The position numbers and the translations under genes are program-made. Positions 7,855-14,034 of a stretch of DNA of 17,757 nucleotides are shown here, one piece after another. The number at the start of each line of letters is the position of its first letter. Position 1 is the first letter of the stretch. The notes under the pieces were generated by a model, which did no database searches, had not been told where the DNA came from, and was given only the letters and a program-made list of their open reading frames with translations. The DNA lies in assembly GCA_022710085.1 (NCBI GenBank), contig JAKLHP010000007.1:1-17757 (forward strand), written 5' to 3'. Origin of the DNA: Patescibacteria group bacterium. GTDB taxonomy: Bacteria; Patescibacteriota; Minisyncoccia; Moranbacterales; JAKLHP01.

Positions 7855-8244
7855 ATGAATATTTCAAATAAAATCGAGGAAATACGCCAAAAACCGGAGC
7901 ATATTAGGATTCGTTATGTTTGGGGATTAGTAACAATTTCCATGGTTGTTGTTATAATAATCTGGGTTTTTTCCCTTGAGGATTCATTTAAAAAAGTTGA
8001 TTCTGGAAATGGACAAACTCTCCCTGATTTCAAAAAAAGCCTGGAAGAATTAAACAATATGAATCCATCTATTCAAGAAATAAACGAGAATCCATCAGGA
8101 AACGAAAGCAGTGTAAGCCAACCTCCAGAAGAGCAGAGTCAGACGAAAGAAAAACCAGAAGATGTTAAGGGAGAGTCAAGTATTAATGAATTAAACACCA
8201 ACGATACTAAAGAAATAACTAATCCACTTTTTCCAATAGAGTAA
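7855..8244 (+). CDS. small single-pass membrane protein of unknown function
   Basis: I do not recognise this 129-residue protein. A charged N-terminus of about 25 residues (KIEEIRQKPEHIRIRYVWG) precedes one membrane helix at about 24-42 (rich in V and I, ending WVFSLEDSF). A polar, probably disordered tail rich in Glu, Asn, Ser and Pro follows. No Cys or catalytic-looking cluster is present. The positive-inside rule puts the N-terminus in the cytoplasm and the tail outside. Its stop is 1 nt before the gyrA ATG, so the two are probably translated together, although no gyrase-related role can be read from the sequence. Confidence 0.8.
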   Translation: MNISNKIEEIRQKPEHIRIRYVWGLVTISMVVVIIIWVFSLEDSFKKVDSGNGQTLPDFKKSLEELNNMNPSIQEINENPSGNESSVSQPPEEQSQTKEKPEDVKGESSINELNTNDTKEITNPLFPIE

Positions 8245-8245
8245 T

Positions 8246-10702
8246 ATGAAAGAATTAAAAAAAGAAAATAATTTGACTGAAAACATACAACCTCGCCAAA
8301 TTACGGAAGAGGTTCAACAATCATATCTGGATTATGCGATGAGCGTCATTGTTGCTCGTGCCCTTCCCGATGTCAGAGATGGAATGAAACCAGTTCACAG
8401 AAGAATTTTATATTCCATGTGGAGTACTGGTCTTCGCTCGACCGCTAAATTCAGAAAGTCAGCCACCGTAGTCGGAGAAGTTTTGGGGAAATACCACCCA
8501 CACGGAGACAGCGCTGTCTATGATTCGATGGTCCGGTTAGCCCAGGATTTTTCAATGAGATATCCGCTTGTCTGGGGACAAGGAAACTTCGGCTCAATGG
8601 ACGGGGACAGCGCAGCCGCCTATCGTTATACCGAAGCCAAACTCAAACAAATTGCCGATGAAATGCTCCTTGATATCGAAAAAGATACTGTTGATTTTAT
8701 CCCAAATTTTGACGGAACCCACCCTGAACCAGTAGTCCTTCCTGCCAAACTTCCCCAGCTTCTTCTCAATGGAACAATGGGAATCGCTGTTGGAATGGCC
8801 ACCAATATTCCTCCCCACAATCTTACCGAATTAGTTGATGCGATCGTTCATCTTATCGACAATCCTGACGCTACTATTGATGATCTTATGAATTTCATCA
8901 AAGGCCCTGATTTTCCAACCGGAGGAATAATCTATAATTCCAGGGAAATTAAAGAGGCTTATTCCGTCGGGAAAGGAAAGATTGTTACCCGGGGAAGGGC
9001 TGATATCATTGAAACAAAAAGCGGAAGCTTTCAAATCGTAATTTCCGAAATTACCTATGCCACAAATAAGGCTACTCTTATCACAAAAATTGCCGATCTC
9101 GTCAAAGAAGGAAAGCTCCATGGAATCAAAGATCTTCGCGATGAATCCGACAAAGATGGAGTAAGAATTGTCGTTGATCTTAAAAAAGATGCTTACCCAC
9201 AAAAAATATTAAACAGCCTTTATTCTAATACAGATCTTCAAAAGAATTTTAATGTGAATATGCTGGCTCTTGTTGATGGGATTGAGCCACAAATTCTTAA
9301 TCTCAAGTCAATTCTGGAGCATTTTATTAAACACAGAAAAATTGTCATTACCAGAAGGACCCAGCACGACCTCCAGAAAGCCAAGGATCGAGCTCATATC
9401 CTTGAGGGACTCAAAAAGGCTCTCGATCATATTGATGCCATAATCGAAACTATCAAAAAATCTGCCACTAAAGAAATCGCTCATCAGAATTTAATGAAGA
9501 AATTCAAGCTTTCTGATAGGCAATCTACTGCTATTTTGGAAATGAAGCTTCAGACTCTGGCTGGTCTAGAAAGAAAAAAGATTGAAGATGAACTTAAAGA
9601 AAAGAAGCTTCTCATCGCCCAGCTTGAAGAACTCTTGAAGAGCACTAAAAAGATATTAGCCGTAGTTAAGAAAGAAATACTTGAAATAAAAGAAAAATAC
9701 GGGGACGAAAGAAAAACCAAGGTAATTAAGGGAGGAATCGGGGAATTCAAACAAGAAGATTTAATTCCCAACGAAGAGGCCATTATTACCATTACCCAAG
9801 ATGGATACATTAAAAGGATGGATCCAAACTCTTATAAAGTTCAAAAAAGAGGCGGAAAAGGAGTAATTGGAGCCACTACCAAAGAAGGTGATTCCATTGA
9901 ACAAGTTACCAGTGTTATGACTCATGATAATCTGATGTTTTTCACCAACTCCGGAAAGGTTTTCCAAACCAAAGCTTATGAGATTCCGGTTTCCCAAAGA
10001 ACCGCCAAGGGACAAGCAATCGTAAACTTCCTTCAGCTTTCCCAGGACGAAAAAATAACCGAAATGATCGCCTTCAATAAAGATGATAATTACAAATTCT
10101 TCTTTATGACCACCGGAAACGGAACTGTGAAGAAAGTAAAGATAGAAGATTTTGAAAATGTGAGACGGTCGGGACTCATTGCTATAAGCTTAGATGAAGG
10201 TGACACTTTAGGCTGGGTAAGGCCAACCACTGGAACTGATGAAATTATCATCACCACTGCTCAAGGACAAGCTATTCATTTCAAAGAATCAGATGTTCGC
10301 GCCATGGGAAGGAATGCTGCCGGAGTTCGCGGAATCAAACTCAAGAAAGATGACAGGGCTGTAGGCATGGATTCAATCTTTAAAAATCAAAAAGGAAACC
10401 AGTTGCTCATTATTTCTGAAAATGGATTTGGAAAAAGAACTGAGCTCAAATTTTACAAAATCCAGAAGCGCGGAGGAAGTGGAATAAAAACTTCAAGTGT
10501 TACAACCAAAACCGGAAAATTAGTCGCCGCTAAAGTAGTTAATGCTGACGATATGGAGGTTGATATGCTAATTACTTCTGCCCAAGGACAGATTATCAGA
10601 ATTCCACTTAAAAGCGTTTCGGTTTTGGGTCGTGCTACTCAGGGAGTCCGCATTATGAAACCCAATCCCGGAGACAAAGTTTCCGCTACTGCCGTACTCT
10701 AG
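8246..10702 (+). CDS. gyrA: DNA gyrase subunit A
   Basis: The breakage-reunion subunit of gyrase. It cuts and rejoins both DNA strands while GyrB supplies ATP, adding negative supercoils. The 818 residues begin with the conserved YLDYAMSVIVARALPDVRDG segment region (about 27-46). The catalytic pair is R127-Y128 in AAAYRYTE. The quinolone-determining region reads HPHGDSAVYDS, with Ser89 and Asp93 at the E. coli S83 and D87 positions, i.e. wild type. A long coiled-coil region spans about 370-480. The C-terminal beta-pinwheel contains the GyrA box QKRGGKG near 532-538, which separates gyrase from topoisomerase IV; a second QKRGG sits near 740. The stop is TAG. gyrB is not in the window. Confidence 0.97.
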   Translation: MKELKKENNLTENIQPRQITEEVQQSYLDYAMSVIVARALPDVRDGMKPVHRRILYSMWSTGLRSTAKFRKSATVVGEVLGKYHPHGDSAVYDSMVRLAQDFSMRYPLVWGQGNFGSMDGDSAAAYRYTEAKLKQIADEMLLDIEKDTVDFIPNFDGTHPEPVVLPAKLPQLLLNGTMGIAVGMATNIPPHNLTELVDAIVHLIDNPDATIDDLMNFIKGPDFPTGGIIYNSREIKEAYSVGKGKIVTRGRADIIETKSGSFQIVISEITYATNKATLITKIADLVKEGKLHGIKDLRDESDKDGVRIVVDLKKDAYPQKILNSLYSNTDLQKNFNVNMLALVDGIEPQILNLKSILEHFIKHRKIVITRRTQHDLQKAKDRAHILEGLKKALDHIDAIIETIKKSATKEIAHQNLMKKFKLSDRQSTAILEMKLQTLAGLERKKIEDELKEKKLLIAQLEELLKSTKKILAVVKKEILEIKEKYGDERKTKVIKGGIGEFKQEDLIPNEEAIITITQDGYIKRMDPNSYKVQKRGGKGVIGATTKEGDSIEQVTSVMTHDNLMFFTNSGKVFQTKAYEIPVSQRTAKGQAIVNFLQLSQDEKITEMIAFNKDDNYKFFFMTTGNGTVKKVKIEDFENVRRSGLIAISLDEGDTLGWVRPTTGTDEIIITTAQGQAIHFKESDVRAMGRNAAGVRGIKLKKDDRAVGMDSIFKNQKGNQLLIISENGFGKRTELKFYKIQKRGGSGIKTSSVTTKTGKLVAAKVVNADDMEVDMLITSAQGQIIRIPLKSVSVLGRATQGVRIMKPNPGDKVSATAVL

Positions 10703-10770
10703 ACAAAAATTTAATATTATATTAGAATAAAAATTCCAAACTCAATAACAAATAAATCAATAATTAATTA

Positions 10771-10809
10771 GCAAACATTGGTTCTGGAGAATCCGAACGA
10801 ATGTTTTGC
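10771..10809 (+). promoter_or_regulatory. rpsO leader hairpin, candidate S15 autoregulatory element
   Basis: The sequence just upstream of the S15 start folds into one long hairpin. Bases 10771-10779 pair with 10800-10809 (one bulged T), a G-G mismatch follows, then 10781-10784 pair with 10795-10798, a bulged T, and GGA/TCC (10786-10788 with 10792-10794) close a GAA loop. It ends 9 nt before the ATG at 10819, where it could control ribosome access. S15 represses its own mRNA through leader structures that differ between phyla. That this one binds S15 is inference. Confidence 0.6.
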
Positions 10810-10818
10810 CAAAAAGCT

Positions 10819-11085
10819 ATGCTTAACCACAAACAAAAGGAAAAAGTAACCAAAGAAGTAAAAAGACACGAGAAAGACACCGGTTCTCCGGAGTATCAAA
10901 TCGCTCTTTTTACCGAAAAGATTAAAAAACTTACCGCTCATCTTAAGAAAAATGCGAAAGATTTTCATTCAAGGCGAGGACTGCTTAAGATGGTTTCCAA
11001 AAGAAGAAAACTGATGGAATATCTCAAAAAGACCAACGAAAAGATGTATAAAGCAACCATCAAAAAACTAGGGCTTAAGGGTTAA
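10819..11085 (+). CDS. rpsO: 30S ribosomal protein S15
   Basis: S15 is a primary 16S rRNA-binding protein that organises the central domain of the small subunit. From the ATG at 10819 the product is 88 residues, the usual family length. It has the core TGSPEYQIALFTEKI, then HLKKNAKDFHSRRGLLKMVSKRRKL in mid-protein (the HxxDxxSRRGLL signature), and a basic C-terminus. A further upstream ATG at 10801 would add six residues, but it lies inside the leader hairpin and gives a non-family N-terminus, so I reject it. No Shine-Dalgarno sequence is present. A strong terminator follows. Confidence 0.95.
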   Translation: MLNHKQKEKVTKEVKRHEKDTGSPEYQIALFTEKIKKLTAHLKKNAKDFHSRRGLLKMVSKRRKLMEYLKKTNEKMYKATIKKLGLKG

Positions 11086-11104
11086 AATATACTTTTACAA
11101 TATA

Positions 11105-11113
11105 TGCTATAAT
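11105..11113 (+). promoter_or_regulatory. extended -10 promoter for the NYN gene
   Basis: TGCTATAAT is a perfect extended -10 element; no -35 is needed for this class. Transcription would start near 11120, inside the left arm of the rpsO terminator, and leave a leader of about 34 nt before the ATG at 11154. Confidence 0.55.
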
Positions 11114-11144
11114 AAAAACAGGTAAAACCTGTTTTTATTATTTT
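11109..11144 (+). terminator. rpsO terminator
   Basis: A perfect 15-bp inverted repeat (11109-11123 with 11127-11141) with an AAA loop is followed by Ts. It lies 23 nt after the rpsO stop and overlaps the -10 box of the next gene. Confidence 0.8.
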
Positions 11145-11153
11145 AACAAAACT

Positions 11154-11651
11154 ATGGCAAAATTTTTAGAACAAAGGGTTGGAGTACTGGTAGACATTCA
11201 AAATCTCTACTATAGTGCTAAAGTCCTTTATGGGAAAAAAGTGAACTTTAAAAAAGTTCTAGAGGAAGCAGTAGCTGGCAGAAAATTAATCCGCGCAATT
11301 GCTTACGGAATAAAAACGCTCGAGGGCCAAGAAGAAAAATTTTTTGAAGCTTTGGAAAAACAAGGATTTGAAGTAAAAACTAAAGATCTTCAGGTTTTCC
11401 CTGGGGGACAAAAAAAGGGAGACTGGGACGTAGGAATCGCTGTCGATGCTATCAAAATGTCGAAGAGTCTTGATGCAGTCATTCTCATCTCAGGAGACGG
11501 AGATTATATTCCGGTTGTTGAATACGTCCAGAACACGACTGGCTGCCGAGTAGAAGGAATGGCTTTTCTCGAATCCGCCAGTGGAAAACTGATCGAGGAA
11601 CTGGATGATTTCACTAATCTAAGCGAGAGTAAGAAAAAGTTTTTGATATAA
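11154..11651 (+). CDS. NYN/LabA-like PIN-fold ribonuclease domain protein
   Basis: The 165-residue protein is essentially a single NYN domain (PIN-like fold), a group of metal-dependent RNases that includes LabA and bacterial YacP-type relatives. The acidic motifs are in place: D14 and N17 in VLVDIQN, D90/D92 and D98 in GDWDVGIAVDAI, and D115/D117 in ISGDGDYIPVV. These match the conserved Asp residues that hold the catalytic metal in the family. There is no additional OST-HTH or zinc finger domain. It is transcribed alone between a terminator and a convergent gene. The substrate is unknown; RNA turnover or tRNA/rRNA processing is plausible because homologues are RNases. Confidence 0.88.
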   Translation: MAKFLEQRVGVLVDIQNLYYSAKVLYGKKVNFKKVLEEAVAGRKLIRAIAYGIKTLEGQEEKFFEALEKQGFEVKTKDLQVFPGGQKKGDWDVGIAVDAIKMSKSLDAVILISGDGDYIPVVEYVQNTTGCRVEGMAFLESASGKLIEELDDFTNLSESKKKFLI

Positions 11652-11679
11652 GTCCCAAGTCATTATTCTAAAATCTAAC

Positions 11680-11709
11680 AAAAATCAGCTCCCAGGAGCT
11701 GATTTTTTT
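11680..11709. terminator. bidirectional terminator between convergent genes
   Basis: A 12-bp stem (11680-11691 with 11696-11707) is flanked by A-runs on the left and T-runs on the right, so it gives a U-tail on either strand. It lies between the NYN gene and the minus-strand methyltransferase gene. Confidence 0.8.
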
Positions 11710-11732
11710 AAAAAAGAGTGAAAATGGATATT

Positions 11733-12416
11733 TCATTTAACCATATACACCAGGAGATAATTCCTTTTATAACTTTGTCCCTTGAATTTTGCGTATCCTG
11801 ATCTTTTTATTATTTTTTCTATCTTAAAATATTTCCCATAAAGATTTTGAAAATCTTCCTGAGAAAAAACTCTTTCAACTAAATTAAGTTCCGGCATTTG
11901 GTAGGTATCTTTTTCTTTCCCAGGAAAAAGCTTCAAAAGATTTTTTGCATTTTTATCTCCATCCTTGCATAATGCCCTCACAAAAAAAATCCCGCCCTGC
12001 CTTAGCGTCCGATTGACCTCACACAAATATTTTTCCCTTTCTTTTTCGTTTAAAGAATTCGAAGAAGTAACATCCAAAACTAAATCAAAATAATTGTCTT
12101 CAAAAGGAAATTCTTCTCCCATACTTTTATTGAAATATTCCACATTTAACTTTAAATCTTTTGATCTCTTTCTGGCCAACTCTATCGCCGAACCGGAAAT
12201 TTCCATTCCGAAAACATTATTTCCGAGAGAGGCAAGATAATTCGAATTCCTTCCAGTACCTGATCCAAGATCAAGAATGTTAAGATTTTTAAAGTCTACC
12301 TTTTTGGTTTTTTTCAAATATTTAAAAAATCTTAAAACATCATTCTGGGGTTTGTCATCCTTGGTAACCAGAAGTGCATCCTGATATTCCTTTTCCCAAA
12401 CTTGAAATTGTGCCAT
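11733..12416 (-). CDS. class I SAM-dependent methyltransferase
   Basis: The 227-residue product has motif I ILDLGSGTG (residues 47-55), the nucleotide-binding glycine loop of class I methyltransferases, and an acidic residue (Glu72) at the end of strand 2 (VFGMEIS). FDLVLDVTSSNSL near 110-122 is motif post-I/II. The C-terminal portion is typical of small Methyltransf_11/25 proteins; the substrate cannot be read from sequence. It follows the O-antigen ligase-like gene on the same strand after about 43 nt, so modification of a cell-surface lipid or sugar is a positional guess only. I chose ATG 12416 over a TTG at 12422. The stop is TGA, evidence that UGA is not reassigned in this genome. Confidence 0.85.
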   Translation of the reverse strand: MAQFQVWEKEYQDALLVTKDDKPQNDVLRFFKYLKKTKKVDFKNLNILDLGSGTGRNSNYLASLGNNVFGMEISGSAIELARKRSKDLKLNVEYFNKSMGEEFPFEDNYFDLVLDVTSSNSLNEKEREKYLCEVNRTLRQGGIFFVRALCKDGDKNAKNLLKLFPGKEKDTYQMPELNLVERVFSQEDFQNLYGKYFKIEKIIKRSGYAKFKGQSYKRNYLLVYMVK

Positions 12417-12459
12417 AAACAAATTAATATTAAGAAATAAATTGTTAATTTTGTCAATG

Positions 12460-13911
12460 CTATTCTTTTTTCTCTGAGGTTAGTCCTGTGAATTTATTAC
12501 TTATACACATCTTAACCCCAACTATCATTCCCAAAATAAGCCAGAACATTACTTGTCCTTGTTGAATATCCCAAAAGTAATGATCAAAAAGCATAACAAA
12601 CAAAAAACCTAAAAATATCCCCTTTAAATAATTATAGAATGTTCCACGTGGAACATTCTTCATTATTTCCCAAATGAAAAAAATAAACAAAACCAAACCT
12701 AAAATTCCCAATTCATTTAAAATAATCAAAAAGACATTATGAACCGGCTGGAATTGCCAATCCTGGATGTTTTTAATATTCTCAAGATTCAACACAAACT
12801 GTCCAGATCCAATTCCCAGGAAAGGATTTTTCATAAATGTTCCACGTGAAACATTTAAATAGAACATCCTATCTTCAATACTTTTTCCTATTATTGAATA
12901 AAAATTTGGCTTGATTGCAATAATTAACAAAATGATTATTCCTACGACCAAAGTAATTTGCTTAAAATGTTCCACGTGGAATAATTTTTTGACTCTTTTT
13001 TTGAAAAACATTCCATATTCTTCTATTAGTGAGACGGATTTATCATTTTGGTAACACAAATAAAGAATTGAGATTGATAAGCCGATCCAAGCAGACTTCG
13101 AAAAAGTCAAAAACAAAGCCAACCCTTGAATGCCTAAAACAATACAACAGATGTAATTGTTCCACGTGGAACAATTTTCATCACTTTTATGTTTCACGTG
13201 GAACAATTTGAAGTATGCCCCGGTCAAAATTATGGAAAAAACCAGAAATCCTGCCAAAATATTAGGATGAGGAAATAATCCATAAGATCTGATGTATTTC
13301 TCTCCGTCGAGCATAATTTTAGCCACCCCTGAAATATCTGGAGAAATTATGCTTTCTTTAATCCAAATCAATCCGATTGATTTTTGGATAATAAATTGCC
13401 AGATTGCAATAATAGATTGAATTACTCCGGTAAATATGATTATTTTGACAGAATTATTAAAAATGTTCCACGTGGAACAATTTTTTATATCTTTATATTC
13501 CCGGTAGAACATTTGAAAAGTAATCCACAAATAAAGCAAAAATAATTCAAGTAATTTTAAAGATCTGAAAATAGCCAATTGCCAGTTATTCGACCAAGAG
13601 ATACTAGCAAAGGAAAAAATAACCAGGAATAGGGGAATTATAACAATTTTTTGCTTTAAATAAGGTGTTAAATTAAGATTGCTACTTGACTTATTGAATA
13701 TTTTATTGCATAGTATAAACAACCCTCCGCTCGCTAGCATCAATAAAAGAAAAATATCGGATAAATATAAATATATCCCCGTATACTCATTAAATTGGCC
13801 TCTTATTGGATAGAAAAATAAAACCTTTCTAATCGAAAAAGTAAATGTAATCAGAAATCCATAAAAAGACCACGTTTTAACTTTATTCAGAAAATTAATT
13901 GTTTCTTGCAT
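12460..13911 (-). CDS. O-antigen ligase/polymerase-like membrane protein (Wzy_C family) carrying a parS-like cluster
   Basis: A 483-residue multi-pass protein (about 11-12 hydrophobic segments) of the O-antigen ligase (Wzy_C) superfamily. These enzymes transfer or polymerise lipid-linked surface glycans outside the membrane. Family motifs are FPHPNILAGF (HPN at 215-217), LTFSKSAWIGL (271-275), NPFLGIGSGQF (362-372) and VHNVFLIILNELGILG (about 390-405). Six 16-bp palindromes lie in the coding sequence and produce odd peptide patches: NVPRGTF (419-425), NVSRGTF (353-359), LFHVEHF (310-316), LFHVKH (236-241), NCSTWN (246-251) and NCSTWN (144-149). All fall in loops between or beside membrane segments, so the frame stays intact and the protein may still work. 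Any enzymatic specificity (ligase or polymerase) is unclear. The stop is TAG. Confidence 0.85.
   Translation of the reverse strand: MQETINFLNKVKTWSFYGFLITFTFSIRKVLFFYPIRGQFNEYTGIYLYLSDIFLLLMLASGGLFILCNKIFNKSSSNLNLTPYLKQKIVIIPLFLVIFSFASISWSNNWQLAIFRSLKLLELFLLYLWITFQMFYREYKDIKNCSTWNIFNNSVKIIIFTGVIQSIIAIWQFIIQKSIGLIWIKESIISPDISGVAKIMLDGEKYIRSYGLFPHPNILAGFLVFSIILTGAYFKLFHVKHKSDENCSTWNNYICCIVLGIQGLALFLTFSKSAWIGLSISILYLCYQNDKSVSLIEEYGMFFKKRVKKLFHVEHFKQITLVVGIIILLIIAIKPNFYSIIGKSIEDRMFYLNVSRGTFMKNPFLGIGSGQFVLNLENIKNIQDWQFQPVHNVFLIILNELGILGLVLFIFFIWEIMKNVPRGTFYNYLKGIFLGFLFVMLFDHYFWDIQQGQVMFWLILGMIVGVKMCISNKFTGLTSEKKE
12640..12655. other. parS-like site 1
   Basis: TGTTCCACGTGGAACA, a perfect palindrome extended by flanking bases to 24 bp (12636-12659). 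In the gene it reads as V-P-R-G-T. Confidence 0.85.
12838..12853. other. parS-like site 2
   Basis: TGTTCCACGTGAAACA, an exact fit to the B. subtilis parS form TGTTNCACGTGAAACA. In the gene it reads as V-S-R-G-T. Confidence 0.85.
12968..12983. other. parS-like site 3
   Basis: TGTTCCACGTGGAATA, one base off the perfect palindrome (T for C at position 15). In the gene it reads as F-H-V-E-H. Confidence 0.75.
13158..13173. other. parS-like site 4
   Basis: TGTTCCACGTGGAACA, identical to site 1 in the core 16 bp, with AAT/ATT flanks. In the gene it reads as C-S-T-W-N. Confidence 0.85.
13190..13205. other. parS-like site 5
   Basis: TGTTTCACGTGGAACA, centred 32 bp from site 4, about three helical turns, so the two would face the same side of the DNA. 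In the gene it reads as F-H-V-K-H. Confidence 0.85.
13464..13479. other. parS-like site 6
   Basis: TGTTCCACGTGGAACA, identical to sites 1 and 4, the most upstream site in the gene. In the gene it reads as C-S-T-W-N. Confidence 0.85.
13496..13511. other. degenerate parS-like site (possible)
   Basis: TATTCCCGGTAGAACA matches the palindrome at 12 of 16 positions, with the changes in the central CACGTG. It is read as F-Y-R-E-Y in the frame that gives F-H-V-E-H at site 3, as if a decayed copy. On its own this is weak. Confidence 0.3.
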
Positions 13912-13917
13912 ATTTTA

Positions 13918-13923
13918 ATTATA
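13918..13923 (-). promoter_or_regulatory. -10 box at a probable leaderless start
   Basis: A perfect TATAAT on the minus strand ends 6 nt before the ATG of the O-antigen ligase-like gene (13911). The usual 7-nt distance from -10 to the start puts +1 on the A of that ATG. A partial -35 (TTGAAG or TGTTGA) is 15-17 bp upstream. Confidence 0.55.
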
Positions 13924-13966
13924 CATCATTCTTTTATTCTTCAACATTACTTTTTGAATGTTTTCG

Positions 13967-13975
13967 TGATATAAT
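13967..13975 (+). promoter_or_regulatory. extended -10 promoter for the NPD gene
   Basis: TGATATAAT is a perfect extended -10 element. Transcription would start near 13982 and give a leader of about 53 nt. It is divergent from the leaderless promoter about 45 bp away. Confidence 0.6.
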
Positions 13976-14022
13976 TCAATCATTGCGTTATGTTGTTTAA
14001 AATACAAATAAAGTGAAAGGAT

Positions 14023-14030
14023 AGGGGTGA
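14023..14030 (+). promoter_or_regulatory. strong Shine-Dalgarno site of the NPD gene
   Basis: AGGGGTGA lies 4 nt before the ATG at 14035 and matches the anti-Shine-Dalgarno complement AGGAGGTGA closely. It is the only strong ribosome site I see in front of any gene in the window. Confidence 0.7.
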
Positions 14031-14034
14031 CAAA

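Noticed and set aside
10801..10818. Longer rpsO start at 10801
   Set aside because: The upstream ATG lies in the leader hairpin and would add a non-family N-terminus; the 88-residue form is the usual length.
11733..12416. Possible UGA reassignment (as in Absconditabacteria/Gracilibacteria)
   Set aside because: The methyltransferase gene ends in TGA at the expected place and no gene here needs a TGA read as an amino acid.
13029..13211. Plus-strand open frame over the parS region
   Set aside because: It is antisense to the O-antigen ligase-like gene; its NCSTWNN and YVSRGT stretches arise because the palindromes read the same on both strands.
12640..13479. CRISPR array or tandem protein repeat
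   Set aside because: The repeated unit is a 16-bp palindrome at irregular distances (32-274 bp) within an intact coding frame, without uniform spacers.
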